A stretch of DNA of 22,521 nt, taken from an uncultured Acetobacteraceae bacterium. Its GTDB lineage: Bacteria > Pseudomonadota > Alphaproteobacteria > Acetobacterales > Acetobacteraceae. Below, piece by piece: positions 15,512-22,521 of this stretch. Under the pieces are notes generated by a model that made no database searches, was not told the DNA's origin, and saw only the letters and a program-made list of their open reading frames with translations. How positions within the stretch are numbered: the first letter of the stretch is position 1; every line of letters starts with the position of its first letter. Position numbers and translations under genes: made by a program. The stretch is from the NCBI GenBank assembly GCA_903839965.1, contig CAIMEK010000916.1:1-22521 (forward strand), written 5' to 3'.

Positions 15512-15754
15512 GTGCTGGCGCCGAACGCCAACGTGACGAATTACGGCAACCTGGCCGGCACGCTGGCGGCCGCATCCCTCACGCAGTATTCCGAGTTGCA
15601 CAGCGCGCCGTTCACCGGCGATCTGTCGTTCCTGCCGACCGCCTACGACCAGGTCGTCATCGTGCGGGAGCCGTCGGGCTGGGCGCTGATGGCGGGCATG
15701 CTCGCCCTGTTCGCCCTGCTGCGACGCCGGGCGAGGCACGTCTGCGTCTCTTGA
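15512..15754 (+). pseudogene. C-terminal remnant of a PEP-CTERM-sorted protein
   Basis: About 80 codons read T-V-L-A-P-N-A-N-V-T-N-Y-G-N-L-A-G-T and end with V-R-E-P-S-G-W-A-L-M-A-G-M-L-A-L, a short hydrophobic helix and R-R-R-A-R. This is the PEP-CTERM sorting signal (E-P-S, a transmembrane helix, a basic cluster) recognised by exosortase; the first Pro of P-E-P is Arg. No signal peptide or ribosome site precedes it, and the reading frame upstream runs antisense into ilvD. The body of the protein is therefore missing. The start given (a GTG) is nominal. A hairpin follows the stop. It could alternatively be a short gene with an unrecognised start. Confidence 0.5.
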
Positions 15755-15759
15755 CGCGG

Positions 15760-15774
15760 GCCCCCTCGGGGGGC
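15760..15774 (+). terminator. GC-rich hairpin after the PEP-CTERM fragment
   Basis: GCCCCC / GGGGGC arms with a 3-nt loop start 5 bp after the TGA of the PEP-CTERM fragment and 39 bp before mazG. Retention of a terminator fits a decayed gene. No T-tract follows. Confidence 0.5.
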
Positions 15775-15812
15775 AGTTCGGCACTCCCGACAGCAGGACG
15801 TGGACCGCGCGC

Positions 15813-16610
15813 ATGCCCAACCCGACCCTCGACCCGGCCACCGCCGAACTGCGGCGGCTGCTCGACATCATGGCGGCGCTGCGCCACCCGGAACGGGGCT
15901 GTCCGTGGGATGTGGCGCAGGATTTTGCCAGCATCGCCCCCTACACGATCGAGGAGGCCTACGAGGTTGCCGATGCCATCATGCGCCGCGACTTCGCCGC
16001 CCTTCCCGACGAACTCGGCGACCTGCTGTTCCAGGTGGTCTATCATGCCAGGCTGGCCGAGGAGGCGGGGCGTTTCGGTTTTGCCGAGGTCGCGCGCCAC
16101 AGCGCGGACAAGATGGTGCGCCGGCACCCGCACGTATTCGGCGAGGCCGCGGCGCGTACCGCGGGCATGCAGGTGACCGCCTGGGACGAGCAGAAGCGGG
16201 CCGAGCGCGCCGAGCGGTTGGAAACCGGCACGCTGGCGGGCATCCCGCTCGGCCTGCCCGCCCTGACGCGGGCGGAGAAGCTGACGCGGCGGGCGGCACG
16301 GGTGGGCTTCGACTGGCCGGATGCCGCCGCCGTGCTGGAGAAGCTGGACGAGGAAGTGGCCGAATTGCGCGCCGAACTCGACGCGGCGGACCCGGTGCGC
16401 CTGGCCGACGAGTTGGGCGACGTGCTGTTCGTGGTGGCGAATCTCGCGCGCAAGCTGGGGCTGGACGCGGAACGTTGCCTGCGCGAGGCCAGCGGCAAAT
16501 TCGCCCGCCGGTTTGCTGCCGTGGAGGCCACCCTGGCGGCGCAGGGGCGCACGGCCGACGACGCGTCGCTCGATGAGATGGAGGCGATCTGGCAGCAGGT
16601 GAAGCGCTGA
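15813..16610 (+). CDS. mazG: Nucleoside triphosphate pyrophosphohydrolase MazG
   Basis: All-alpha NTP pyrophosphohydrolase, 265 aa, that cleaves (d)NTPs to NMP and PPi, cleaning up aberrant nucleotides and affecting ppGpp levels. It has two MazG domains: the first begins L-R-x-P-E-R-G-C-P-W-D (around 23-33), with the Mg-binding E-E-A-Y-E-V-A-D-A-I helix (47-56) and E-L-G-D-L-L-F-Q-V-V; the second repeats the pattern as E-E-V-A-E-L and E-L-G-D-V-L-F-V-V-A-N-L. K-x-x-R-R-H-P-H-V-F-G in the linker is typical. The start codon has only a modest ribosome site (AGGACGTGGA). Length and both domains agree with full-length bacterial MazG. Confidence 0.95.
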   Translation: MPNPTLDPATAELRRLLDIMAALRHPERGCPWDVAQDFASIAPYTIEEAYEVADAIMRRDFAALPDELGDLLFQVVYHARLAEEAGRFGFAEVARHSADKMVRRHPHVFGEAAARTAGMQVTAWDEQKRAERAERLETGTLAGIPLGLPALTRAEKLTRRAARVGFDWPDAAAVLEKLDEEVAELRAELDAADPVRLADELGDVLFVVANLARKLGLDAERCLREASGKFARRFAAVEATLAAQGRTADDASLDEMEAIWQQVKR

Positions 16611-16638
16611 ACGACCTGGCGTTCACCAGGCACAATGC

Positions 16639-16668
16639 ACCGGCCGGCGATGGCGTTCGCCGGCCGGT
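16639..16668. terminator. Strong hairpin between convergent mazG and the HTH gene
   Basis: A perfect 11-bp inverted repeat (ACCGGCCGGCG / CGCCGGCCGGT) with an 8-nt loop lies 28 bp after the mazG stop and 22 bp from the stop of the convergent HTH gene. It is probably a bidirectional terminator, though without a T-tract. Confidence 0.6.
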
Positions 16669-16690
16669 ACGCATTCAGGAGTGCGTCGGA

Positions 16691-17035
16691 TCAGATTCCG
16701 GCGGCGACCCTTCGCATGAGTTCTTCACGAACTTCCTTCTCGAGTGTGCCACGCTCGTCCTGCGAAACTTCCTGACCCAGCAGCGTGCGTACGGCGAAGC
16801 TGACGAGCTTGCGCCGCAATGCGCTTTCCTGCTGCGGAACCGCATCGCCCATAATCGGACTGGCTTTACGTTTCTGTGCATAGACAGTCGCGGTGGAAAC
16901 ACCGAACTTCGTCGCAACCGCGTTCCCCGCTTCGCCTCTGGCGAGCGCCTGGGCAATCCCAGCCTTCTGTTCGGCGGTCAGCCGCTTGCGGGTTTTGGGT
17001 TCCGCCGATGCCATCACTTTGGTCGCTCGTGCCAT
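16691..17035 (-). CDS. Small helix-turn-helix DNA-binding protein
   Basis: A 114-aa basic protein. Residues ~19-56 form a homeodomain-like HTH: L-T-A-E-Q-K-A-G-I-A-Q-A-L-A-R-G-E then V-A-T-K-F-G-V-S-T-A-T-V-Y-A-Q-K-R-K, the shape found in recombinase/transposase-type and small regulator HTHs. The C-terminal half (A-L-R-R-K-L-V-S-F-A-V-R-T-L-L-G to M-R-R-V-A-A-G-I) is helical and charged, possibly for dimerisation. ATG 17035 has GGAG at 8 nt; an in-frame ATG at 17059 lacks a ribosome site. It is divergent from the CDF-like transporter gene (100 bp apart) and might regulate it, but this is inference. No transposon ends are seen nearby. Confidence 0.7.
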   Translation of the reverse strand: MARATKVMASAEPKTRKRLTAEQKAGIAQALARGEAGNAVATKFGVSTATVYAQKRKASPIMGDAVPQQESALRRKLVSFAVRTLLGQEVSQDERGTLEKEVREELMRRVAAGI

Positions 17036-17059
17036 GTCTGATACTCCAAATTGCAACAC

Positions 17060-17087
17060 AGAATATCATAATTGTGCGATACGTCCA
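17060..17087 (-). promoter_or_regulatory. Possible sigma70-type promoter for the HTH gene
   Basis: On the minus strand TGGACG (17082-17087) and TATTCT (17060-17065) are 16 bp apart, each 4/6 to consensus. They lie in the most AT-rich part of the intergenic region, and a start at about 17053 would leave a short leader carrying the GGAG site. Confidence 0.3.
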
Positions 17088-17135
17088 TACGAAGAAACTA
17101 AACGCCAGACGATTCCATGCCACCGGGGATGCAGG

Positions 17136-17825
17136 ATGACCGAAGGCTCTTCTGACAATGACGACTGCTGCGGCATGCACCGCACTGCCATTGCCGATAC
17201 GCCGTTGTCGCCCCAGCGCGTCCAGTTGATCCGCCAGGCCTTCCGCCTGGAGTGGCTGACGGTCGGGTGGATGGTCGTCGAGGCCGTCGTCGCGCTCTGG
17301 GCGGGCTGGCTCGCCGGCAGCGTAACGCTCTGGGCGTTCGGCCTGGACAGCGTCATCGAGCTGGTCTCCGCCGGCGTGCTGATCTGGCGCCTGACGGTGG
17401 AGTTGCGGCACGGGCGGGCGTTCCCGGAGCAGGTGGAACACCACGCCGCCCGCATCGCCGGAGGGCTGCTGTTCGCCCTGGCCGCCTGGATTGTCGTCGC
17501 CGCCGGCTGGAGCCTGTGGACCCGGCATGCGCAGGCGTTCTCGCTGCCCGGGCTGGTCATGGCCGTGCTTGCCATGCCGGTGATGTACCTGCTCGCCCGC
17601 CGCAAGCTCGCCATCGCCGCGGCGCTGGGCAGCCCCGCCATGCGCGCCGATGCCGTCGAGAGCATCACCTGCGGCTGGTTGTCCGCGGTCGTCGTGCTCG
17701 CCTTCCTGGCGGACCTTGCCACCGGCGCGTGGTGGGTGGACGCGGCGGCTTCGCTCGGCGTGCTGTGGTTCGTCGTTCGCGAGGCGCGCGCGGCGTGGTC
17801 GGGCCGGGACTGCTGCGACGACTGA
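17136..17825 (+). CDS. Cation-diffusion-facilitator-like transporter
   Basis: Membrane protein of 229 aa with about six hydrophobic segments, related to the CDF (cation efflux) family, which exports divalent metals by H+ antiport. The usual intramembrane metal sites are altered: the helix-2 site reads A-F-G-L-D-S-V-I-E (D71, E75), and the helix-5 site reads R-A-D-A-V-E-S-I-T-C-G-W (D172, E175, C179) instead of H-x-x-x-D. The cytoplasmic C-terminal domain of classical CDF proteins is missing. Both ends carry Cys-Cys clusters beside acidic residues (D-N-D-D-C-C-G-M-H at the start, R-D-C-C-D-D at the end), which could bind metal. The start at 17136 has only a weak ribosome site. Transported ion unknown. 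Confidence 0.82.
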   Translation: MTEGSSDNDDCCGMHRTAIADTPLSPQRVQLIRQAFRLEWLTVGWMVVEAVVALWAGWLAGSVTLWAFGLDSVIELVSAGVLIWRLTVELRHGRAFPEQVEHHAARIAGGLLFALAAWIVVAAGWSLWTRHAQAFSLPGLVMAVLAMPVMYLLARRKLAIAAALGSPAMRADAVESITCGWLSAVVVLAFLADLATGAWWVDAAASLGVLWFVVREARAAWSGRDCCDD

Positions 17826-17943
17826 CGCCGGCGCCGGCCCGCAAACCGGCAGGGAATCGTTGCATGCCTCGCTTGCGCATCGGGTCGACGCGACGGCTCC
17901 GGCGGCTCTATTGTAGCCCTGCGAGTCGGTGAGGAGCGGAGCC

Positions 17944-19728
17944 ATGGAACTGCCAAAGGCGCGTGGAGCGAGACTGGCGCCGCGCACCGGCGGGCGCCTG
18001 GTGGCGGACGCGCTGGTGGCGCAGGGCATCACCCATGCCTTCGCCGTGCCCGGCGAAAGCTACCTCGACGTCCTCGACGGGCTGTATGCCGTGCGCCAGA
18101 AGCTGCACCTCACCACCTGCCGCTTCGAGGCCGGCGCCGTGCACATGGCCGAGGTCTGCGGCAAGCTCACCGGCCGCCCGGCCGCCGCCTTCGTCACCCG
18201 CGGCCCCGGCGCCTGCCACGCCGCCATCGGCGTACACGTGGCGTTCCAGGATTCCACCCCCCTGTTGCTGTTCGTCGGCCAGATCCCGTTCGCGGAAACC
18301 GACCGCGAAAGCTTCCAGGAAGTCGACTACCGGCGGATGTTCCAGCCGCTGGCCAAGTGGGTCACCCAGATCGACGATGCCGCCCGCATCCCCGAACTGG
18401 TGGCGCATGCGGTGGACGTCGCCACCACCGGCCGTCCCGGTCCGGTGGTGATCGCGCTCTCCGAGGAGATGCAGAGGCGCTCGGTCGAGGTGGGCGATAT
18501 CGGCCGCGCGCCGGTCAGCCGCCCGCATCCCGATCCGGCCGCGCTGCAGCGCCTGCACGCCTTGCTGGCGCGTGCGCGCAAGCCGCTGGCCATCCTGGGC
18601 GGCGCATGCTGGAGCGAACAGGCGCGCGCCGATATCCGCAGCTTCCTCATCGCCAACGACCTGCCGGTGACCGTCGCCTTCCGCCGCCAGGCGCTGTACG
18701 ACGGCACGCTCGACAATTATGTCGGCGACCTGGGCGTCGCCTCCGACCCCGCGCTGGTGGCGCGCGCTGGCGAGGCGGACCTGATCCTGGCGATCGGCAC
18801 CCGCCTCGGCGAGCCGGTGACGCAGGGCTACACGCTGTTCGATGCGTCCGGCCATACGCCCATCGTGCACGTCCATCCCGACCCCGGCGAGATCGGCCGG
18901 GTGTATCGCCCTGCGCTTGGCATCTGCTCCGATCTCGACGCCTTCGCCGCCGCCGCGGCGGCGCTCGCCCCGGTCAGGCCGGCCTGGCGGGCCTGGACGC
19001 GCGAACTGCGCGCGGTGCGCGAGGCCGGGCGGGAGGTGCCGGATTACGAGGGGCCGCTCAACGTCGCGCAGGCCCTGCGCGACCTGGAAGGGCTACTGGA
19101 CGACGACGCCATCCTCACCTGCGACGCCGGCAATTTCTCCATCTGGCCCACGCGCTTCATGAACTTTTCCGACCGCCAGCGTTTCGTCGGGCCGAGCAAC
19201 GGCGCCATGGGCTACGGCGTGCCCGCGGCGGTCGGCGCCAAGATCGCCTTCCCGCAGCGCCAGGTGGTGGCCTTCGTCGGCGATGGCGGCTTCCTGATGA
19301 CCGGCCAGGAACTGGCCACCGCGTTCCATCACGGCGTCGCGCCGATCGTGCTGGTGTTCAACAACCAGATGTACGGCACCATCCGGATGTACCAGGAGCG
19401 CCTGTATCCGGGGCGCGTTTCCGGCACCGCGCTGACCAACCCGGACTTCGTCAAGCTCATCGAGGCGTTCGGCGGCCACGGCGAACTGGTGGGCGAGACC
19501 GCGGCGTTCGCCCCGGCATTCCGCCGCGCTGTCGAGAGCGGCCGCCCGGCGGTGATCGAGCTGGCGATGGATCCGGAGCAGATCACCAGCCGTTCCACCA
19601 TCGCCCAGTTGCGGGCCGGCTCGACGGCCAAGCCGGCGGCCAAGCCTGCGCCCAAACGGGCGGGCGCCGCCGCCAAGCGCCCGGCTGGCGGCGCCCGCAC
19701 CGGGAAGAAGCCGGCGCCCAAGCGGTGA
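17944..19728 (+). CDS. Acetolactate-synthase-like ThDP enzyme with a basic C-terminal tail
   Basis: ThDP-dependent enzyme of the IlvB family, 594 aa. Three domains are apparent: pyrimidine binding (V-P-G-E-S-Y at 35-40; catalytic E62 in C-R-F-E-A-G), a middle domain (about 190-340), and cofactor binding with V-G-D-G-G (445-449) and N473-N474. It is closer to classical acetolactate synthase than the enzyme at 5221, but it has no small-subunit gene beside it. Residues 560-594 form an extra Lys/Ala/Pro-rich tail (A-K-P-A-A-K-P-A-P-K-R) like histone H1 tails, absent from ordinary family members. ATG 17944 has GAGGAG at 7 nt; a GTG at 17929 overlaps that site and is less likely. The next gene, glutamate dehydrogenase, starts 135 bp later. 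Confidence 0.9.
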   Translation: MELPKARGARLAPRTGGRLVADALVAQGITHAFAVPGESYLDVLDGLYAVRQKLHLTTCRFEAGAVHMAEVCGKLTGRPAAAFVTRGPGACHAAIGVHVAFQDSTPLLLFVGQIPFAETDRESFQEVDYRRMFQPLAKWVTQIDDAARIPELVAHAVDVATTGRPGPVVIALSEEMQRRSVEVGDIGRAPVSRPHPDPAALQRLHALLARARKPLAILGGACWSEQARADIRSFLIANDLPVTVAFRRQALYDGTLDNYVGDLGVASDPALVARAGEADLILAIGTRLGEPVTQGYTLFDASGHTPIVHVHPDPGEIGRVYRPALGICSDLDAFAAAAAALAPVRPAWRAWTRELRAVREAGREVPDYEGPLNVAQALRDLEGLLDDDAILTCDAGNFSIWPTRFMNFSDRQRFVGPSNGAMGYGVPAAVGAKIAFPQRQVVAFVGDGGFLMTGQELATAFHHGVAPIVLVFNNQMYGTIRMYQERLYPGRVSGTALTNPDFVKLIEAFGGHGELVGETAAFAPAFRRAVESGRPAVIELAMDPEQITSRSTIAQLRAGSTAKPAAKPAPKRAGAAAKRPAGGARTGKKPAPKR

Positions 19729-19863
19729 GCGCCCGGCGATTGGCCGGCCCCGGGAAATGAATTCTTCAACAATCCCGTGCTGGCATAGCCGCGAGAATCC
19801 GCCACGTCCGGCGGCAAACAAAAGGTGCGGCCGTTCGATGCCGTGCCGAGGAGAAAGCGCCTC

Positions 19864-21123
19864 ATGAGCATCTATACCGGCCCCGTGTTCGCGATGGCGC
19901 GGGAGCAGTTCCAGACGGTCGCAGACTACCTCGACATTCCCCCCAGCGAGCGCGACCGGCTGCTCTACCCCAAGCGGGCCATCACGGTATCCGTCCCGGT
20001 GCACACCGATGATGGCCGCGAAATCGTCTACCAGGGCTACCGCGTCCAGCATCACCTGACCCTCGGCCCCACCAAGGGCGGCACGCGTTATTCGCCCAAG
20101 CTCGACGTGGGCGAAGTGGCGGCGCTGGCCATCTGGATGAGCTGGAAATGCGCGCTCACCGGCCTGCCCTATGGCGGCGCCAAGGGCGGCGTGAACTGCG
20201 ACCCCTACAAACTCAGCCGGCGCGAACTGGAGGCGGTGTCGCGCCGCTACATGCAGGAAATGATTCCCTTCGTCGGCCCGCACACCGACGTCATGGCGCC
20301 GGACATGGGCACCAACGAGCAGGTGATGGCGTGGTTCATGGACACCTACTCCATGTACCAGGGCCAGACCGTCACCGAGATCGTCACCGGCAAGCCGGTT
20401 TCGGCCGGCGGCACCGAGGGGCGGCGGGAGGCCACCGGGCGCGGCGTCGCCCATCTGGTGGGCCGCGCCATGGAACGCCTGCAGATGAAGCCGGCCGGCT
20501 CCACCGCCATCGTGCAGGGCTTCGGCAATGTCGGCTCGGTGAGCGCGGCGACGCTGGCCGAAATGGGCGTGAAGATCCTCGGCGTGTCCGACCACACCGC
20601 CTGCTACCACGACCCGAAGGGGCTCGACGTGGCATCGCTGGTGCGCCACCAGGCGCAGCACGGCGTGCTGGCGGGCTGGTCGACCGAGGCGGTGGCCGAC
20701 CCCGACACGCTGCTGACCCTGCCGTGCGACGTGCTGGTGCCGGCCGCGGTGGAGCAGGTCATCACCGGCGCAAACGCCGGCCAGGTGAAGTGCCGCATCC
20801 TCGCCGAGGGCGCCAACGGGCCGACCACGCCCGAGGCCGACCGCATCCTCAACCAGCGCCGCGGCGAGGTGTTCGTCATCCCCGACATCCTGTGCAACGC
20901 CGGTGGCGTGGTGGTGAGCTACTTCGAATGGGTGCAGGACCTGCAACAGTTCTTCTGGGACGAGTCCGAAGGGCTGAAGCGGCTGCGCCACGTGCTGGAC
21001 GGCGCCTTCACCCGGGTGATGGCGCGCGTCGACCGCGACAGCGTGCCGAACCGCGACGCCGCGCTGGCAATCGGCGTGCAGAAAGTACGCGACGCCAAGC
21101 AGGTGCGCGGCCTGTTCCCGTAA
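19864..21123 (+). CDS. Glu/Leu/Phe/Val dehydrogenase, probable glutamate dehydrogenase
   Basis: Amino-acid dehydrogenase of 419 aa, interconverting glutamate and 2-oxoglutarate + ammonia with NAD(P). Substrate and catalytic lysines match the family: K71 in G-P-T-K-G-G, K95 in M-S-W-K-C-A, and catalytic K107 in G-G-A-K-G-G-V. D-M-G-T-N (around 155-159) and the Rossmann motif V-Q-G-F-G-N-V-G-S are present, as is N-A-G-G-V-V-V-S-Y-F-E-W in the C-terminal domain. ATG 19864 has GAGGAG 10 nt upstream. Length fits the hexameric ~420-aa class. Cofactor preference is not assigned. Confidence 0.95.
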   Translation: MSIYTGPVFAMAREQFQTVADYLDIPPSERDRLLYPKRAITVSVPVHTDDGREIVYQGYRVQHHLTLGPTKGGTRYSPKLDVGEVAALAIWMSWKCALTGLPYGGAKGGVNCDPYKLSRRELEAVSRRYMQEMIPFVGPHTDVMAPDMGTNEQVMAWFMDTYSMYQGQTVTEIVTGKPVSAGGTEGRREATGRGVAHLVGRAMERLQMKPAGSTAIVQGFGNVGSVSAATLAEMGVKILGVSDHTACYHDPKGLDVASLVRHQAQHGVLAGWSTEAVADPDTLLTLPCDVLVPAAVEQVITGANAGQVKCRILAEGANGPTTPEADRILNQRRGEVFVIPDILCNAGGVVVSYFEWVQDLQQFFWDESEGLKRLRHVLDGAFTRVMARVDRDSVPNRDAALAIGVQKVRDAKQVRGLFP

Positions 21124-21137
21124 GCCCGGTCCGGGAA

Positions 21138-21167
21138 GGGCGGCCTACGCCGCGGCGTAGGCCGCCC
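21138..21167. terminator. 30-bp perfect palindrome at convergent gene ends
   Basis: Two 14-bp arms (starting GGGCGGCCTACGCC) around a central GC make a perfect palindrome. It starts 15 bp after the gdh stop and contains the last codons and the TAG of the opposing serine hydrolase (A-A-Y-A-A-A). It very likely folds as a terminator for both genes. Confidence 0.6.
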
Positions 21168-22305
21168 GCTCCAGCGCGCCGAACAGTTCCAGCACGGCCG
21201 GGTCGGCGAACGGCAGGATCTGCGTCAGCAGACAGCCGCCGAGGCCGCGTTCCGGGTCGAGCCAGAAATAGGTGTTGCACAGCCCGCCCCAGCCCAGGCT
21301 GCCGGCGCTGCGCCCGTGCGGCCCCGGCTCGGTGTTGAGCAGGAAACCGAGCCCCCATTTCTGCACCATGGCGGGAAAGAAGTCGGCATCGTTGGAGCGT
21401 TCCGGCACGCCCGAGATCATCGGCAGCACCCGCAGGTCGCCGATGTGGTTGCGCGCCATCGTCGCCACCGTCTCCGCGCCCAGCACGCGCGTCCCGTCGA
21501 GCGTGCCGCCGTTCAGCAGCATGCGCAGGAAGCGCGCGTAATCGGCGGGGCTGCCGCACAACCCGCCGCCGCCGCCGGTGAAGCCTTGCCCCAACCCGGC
21601 CGGCCACTCCATCGGCTGCAGCGTCCCGTCGGCCAGGCGCCGGTGCACCGGCGCCCGGCGCGCCTGCTGCGCCTGCGTCAGCAGGAAGCCGGTGTCGTGC
21701 ATGCCGAGCGGGGCCAGCACCTGCTCGCGCAGGTGGCGATCCATCGACTGTCCGCTGACTGCCTCGATCATCAACCCGACGACGTCGACGCCGATGCTGT
21801 AATTCCATCGCGTGCCGGGATCGAACAACAGGGGCGTGCGCGCCAGTTCAGCGAAACTGGTGGGCACGCGCGGCAGACCGAGTTCCGCCTGCGCGCGGCG
21901 CAACTCGGCGTTCCACTCCGGGTAGCCGAACCCCGAGGTGTGGGTCAGCAGGTGGCGCAGCGTCATCGCCGTGCGGGCCGGGCGCAGCAGCGGCGCGCCG
22001 GCGCTGTCGAAGCCGTCGAGCACCCACGGTTCGGCCAGCGCCGGCAGCACCTCGCCAACCCGCGTATCGAGCGACAGCCGGCCCTGTTCCACCAACCGCA
22101 TCATTCCCACCGATACGATCGCCTTGGTCATCGAGGCCAACGCGAAGATCGTGGTGGGGCTCATCGGCGCCTCCCCCGCGCCGGGTCCCGCCGCCGCTTC
22201 CAACAGCGTGCCGTCGCGCGTTACCGCCAGCACCACCGCCCCGGCGACCGCGCCGCGCGCCACCGCCGCGTGCAGCAGCGTTGCGAAACCTTGCGAGTCG
22301 GTCAT
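21145..22305 (-). CDS. Serine hydrolase, beta-lactamase class C/EstB-like family
   Basis: Beta-lactamase-fold serine hydrolase, 386 aa, probably an esterase or peptidase rather than a resistance enzyme. The nucleophile motif S-x-x-K is S58-M-T-K61, and the general-base Tyr is Y169 in W-N-Y-S-I-G-V-D-V, the usual form in EstB-like esterases. The third motif is the G-W-G-G-L-C-N segment near residue 345 in place of K-T-G. R-H-L-L-T-H-T-S-G-F (117-126) is also diagnostic. No signal peptide is visible, so it is likely cytoplasmic. ATG 22305 has a very strong ribosome site (GGAGGGAGGGG). The C-terminus overlaps a palindrome. Confidence 0.94.
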   Translation of the reverse strand: MTDSQGFATLLHAAVARGAVAGAVVLAVTRDGTLLEAAAGPGAGEAPMSPTTIFALASMTKAIVSVGMMRLVEQGRLSLDTRVGEVLPALAEPWVLDGFDSAGAPLLRPARTAMTLRHLLTHTSGFGYPEWNAELRRAQAELGLPRVPTSFAELARTPLLFDPGTRWNYSIGVDVVGLMIEAVSGQSMDRHLREQVLAPLGMHDTGFLLTQAQQARRAPVHRRLADGTLQPMEWPAGLGQGFTGGGGGLCGSPADYARFLRMLLNGGTLDGTRVLGAETVATMARNHIGDLRVLPMISGVPERSNDADFFPAMVQKWGLGFLLNTEPGPHGRSAGSLGWGGLCNTYFWLDPERGLGGCLLTQILPFADPAVLELFGALERAAYAAA

Positions 22306-22413
22306 GCGCCCCTCCCTCCGGTCGGGCGATCATGCATCGCGGTTCGCCAGGCCGGAAGCTTCGTTCACATCGTACCGATCCGGGTGAGCGGTCTTGCTCC
22401 TTCGTCGTTTTAC

Positions 22414-22521
22414 TCACCAGTCGGTAATATAGGCGACACTTGGTGCTCTGAAGAATGACCGGACGAGCCGGGGTGCGTCCTTTATGCGCGCCAACTGCGC
22501 CTCGATCTTATCCTGCAACCG
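22414..22521 (-). CDS. C-terminal end of an unidentified protein (5' part outside window)
   Basis: The minus strand is open from the window edge for 35 codons to a TGA, reading R-L-Q-D-K-I-E-A-Q-L-A-R-I-K-D-A-P-R-L-V and ending A-Y-I-T-D-W. An amphipathic helix followed by a conserved-looking tail looks like real protein, and the region is less GC-rich than most genes here. I do not recognise the family. If real, it lies 108 bp upstream of the serine hydrolase on the same strand. Confidence 0.4.
   Translation of the reverse strand, partial: RLQDKIEAQLARIKDAPRLVRSFFRAPSVAYITDW

Noticed and set aside
16691..17035. Transposase fragment, because of the recombinase-like HTH
   Set aside because: There is no catalytic domain, no terminal inverted repeats and no target duplication nearby; the protein appears complete.
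16866..18032. 388-codon minus-strand frame over the CDF-like gene
   Set aside because: It is antisense to a gene with clear membrane segments and metal-site residues, and is biased to Arg/Gly/Pro/Gln.
21145..22305. Antibiotic-resistance beta-lactamase
   Set aside because: The Y-S-I and G-W-G-G motifs and lack of a signal peptide match EstB-like esterases, not periplasmic class C lactamases.

Overview
The window is a GC-rich bacterial chromosome segment packed with single-copy metabolic and transport genes on both strands. No tRNA, rRNA, CRISPR array, insertion sequence or phage gene is visible. Gene content (TRAP transporter, FAH-family hydrolase, E. coli-type IlvD, CDF-like transporter, IlvB-like thiamine-diphosphate enzymes, a PEP-CTERM tail) and codon bias suggest an alphaproteobacterium, perhaps Acetobacteraceae/Rhodospirillales. 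That placement is inference, not proof.

Layout. 1-5109 (minus) reads from a CtBP-like D-2-hydroxyacid dehydrogenase through a SAM methyltransferase (3 bp away), an FAH-family hydrolase and a membrane glycosyltransferase to an old-yellow-enzyme reductase cut by the window edge. A ThDP-dependent, acetolactate-synthase-like enzyme is divergent from it (5221-6771, plus), followed by a small secreted Gln/Pro-rich protein. 7104-8871 (minus) holds a small heat-shock protein with an FNR/FixK-type box upstream, then a SIMPL-domain protein and a CrcB fluoride channel in a probable two-gene operon. 8951-11847 (minus) is a complete TRAP transporter (dctP-dctQ-dctM). A 309-bp divergent region with striking inverted repeats separates it from a long, yeast-type purC (plus). 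13225-15415 (minus) has a small orphan helical protein and ilvD; ilvD is interrupted by one in-frame amber codon at codon 72. Then come a PEP-CTERM tail fragment and mazG (plus), a small HTH protein (minus) divergent from a CDF-like transporter (plus), a second acetolactate-synthase-like enzyme with a histone-like basic tail, and glutamate dehydrogenase. A beta-lactamase-fold serine hydrolase (minus) and the C-terminus of an unidentified protein close the window.

How the genes fit together. The left half looks like uptake and processing of small organic acids: a TRAP importer, a 2-hydroxyacid dehydrogenase, an FAH-family hydrolase and a 2-keto-acid enzyme. purC, ilvD, gdh and mazG are core nucleotide, amino-acid and housekeeping functions. 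I found no clear new multi-gene system. The most notable signals are the nonsense codon in an otherwise intact ilvD, the FNR/FixK-like box before hsp20, the repeats before dctP, the orphan PEP-CTERM fragment, the basic tail on the second ThDP enzyme, and several strong hairpins between convergent genes.
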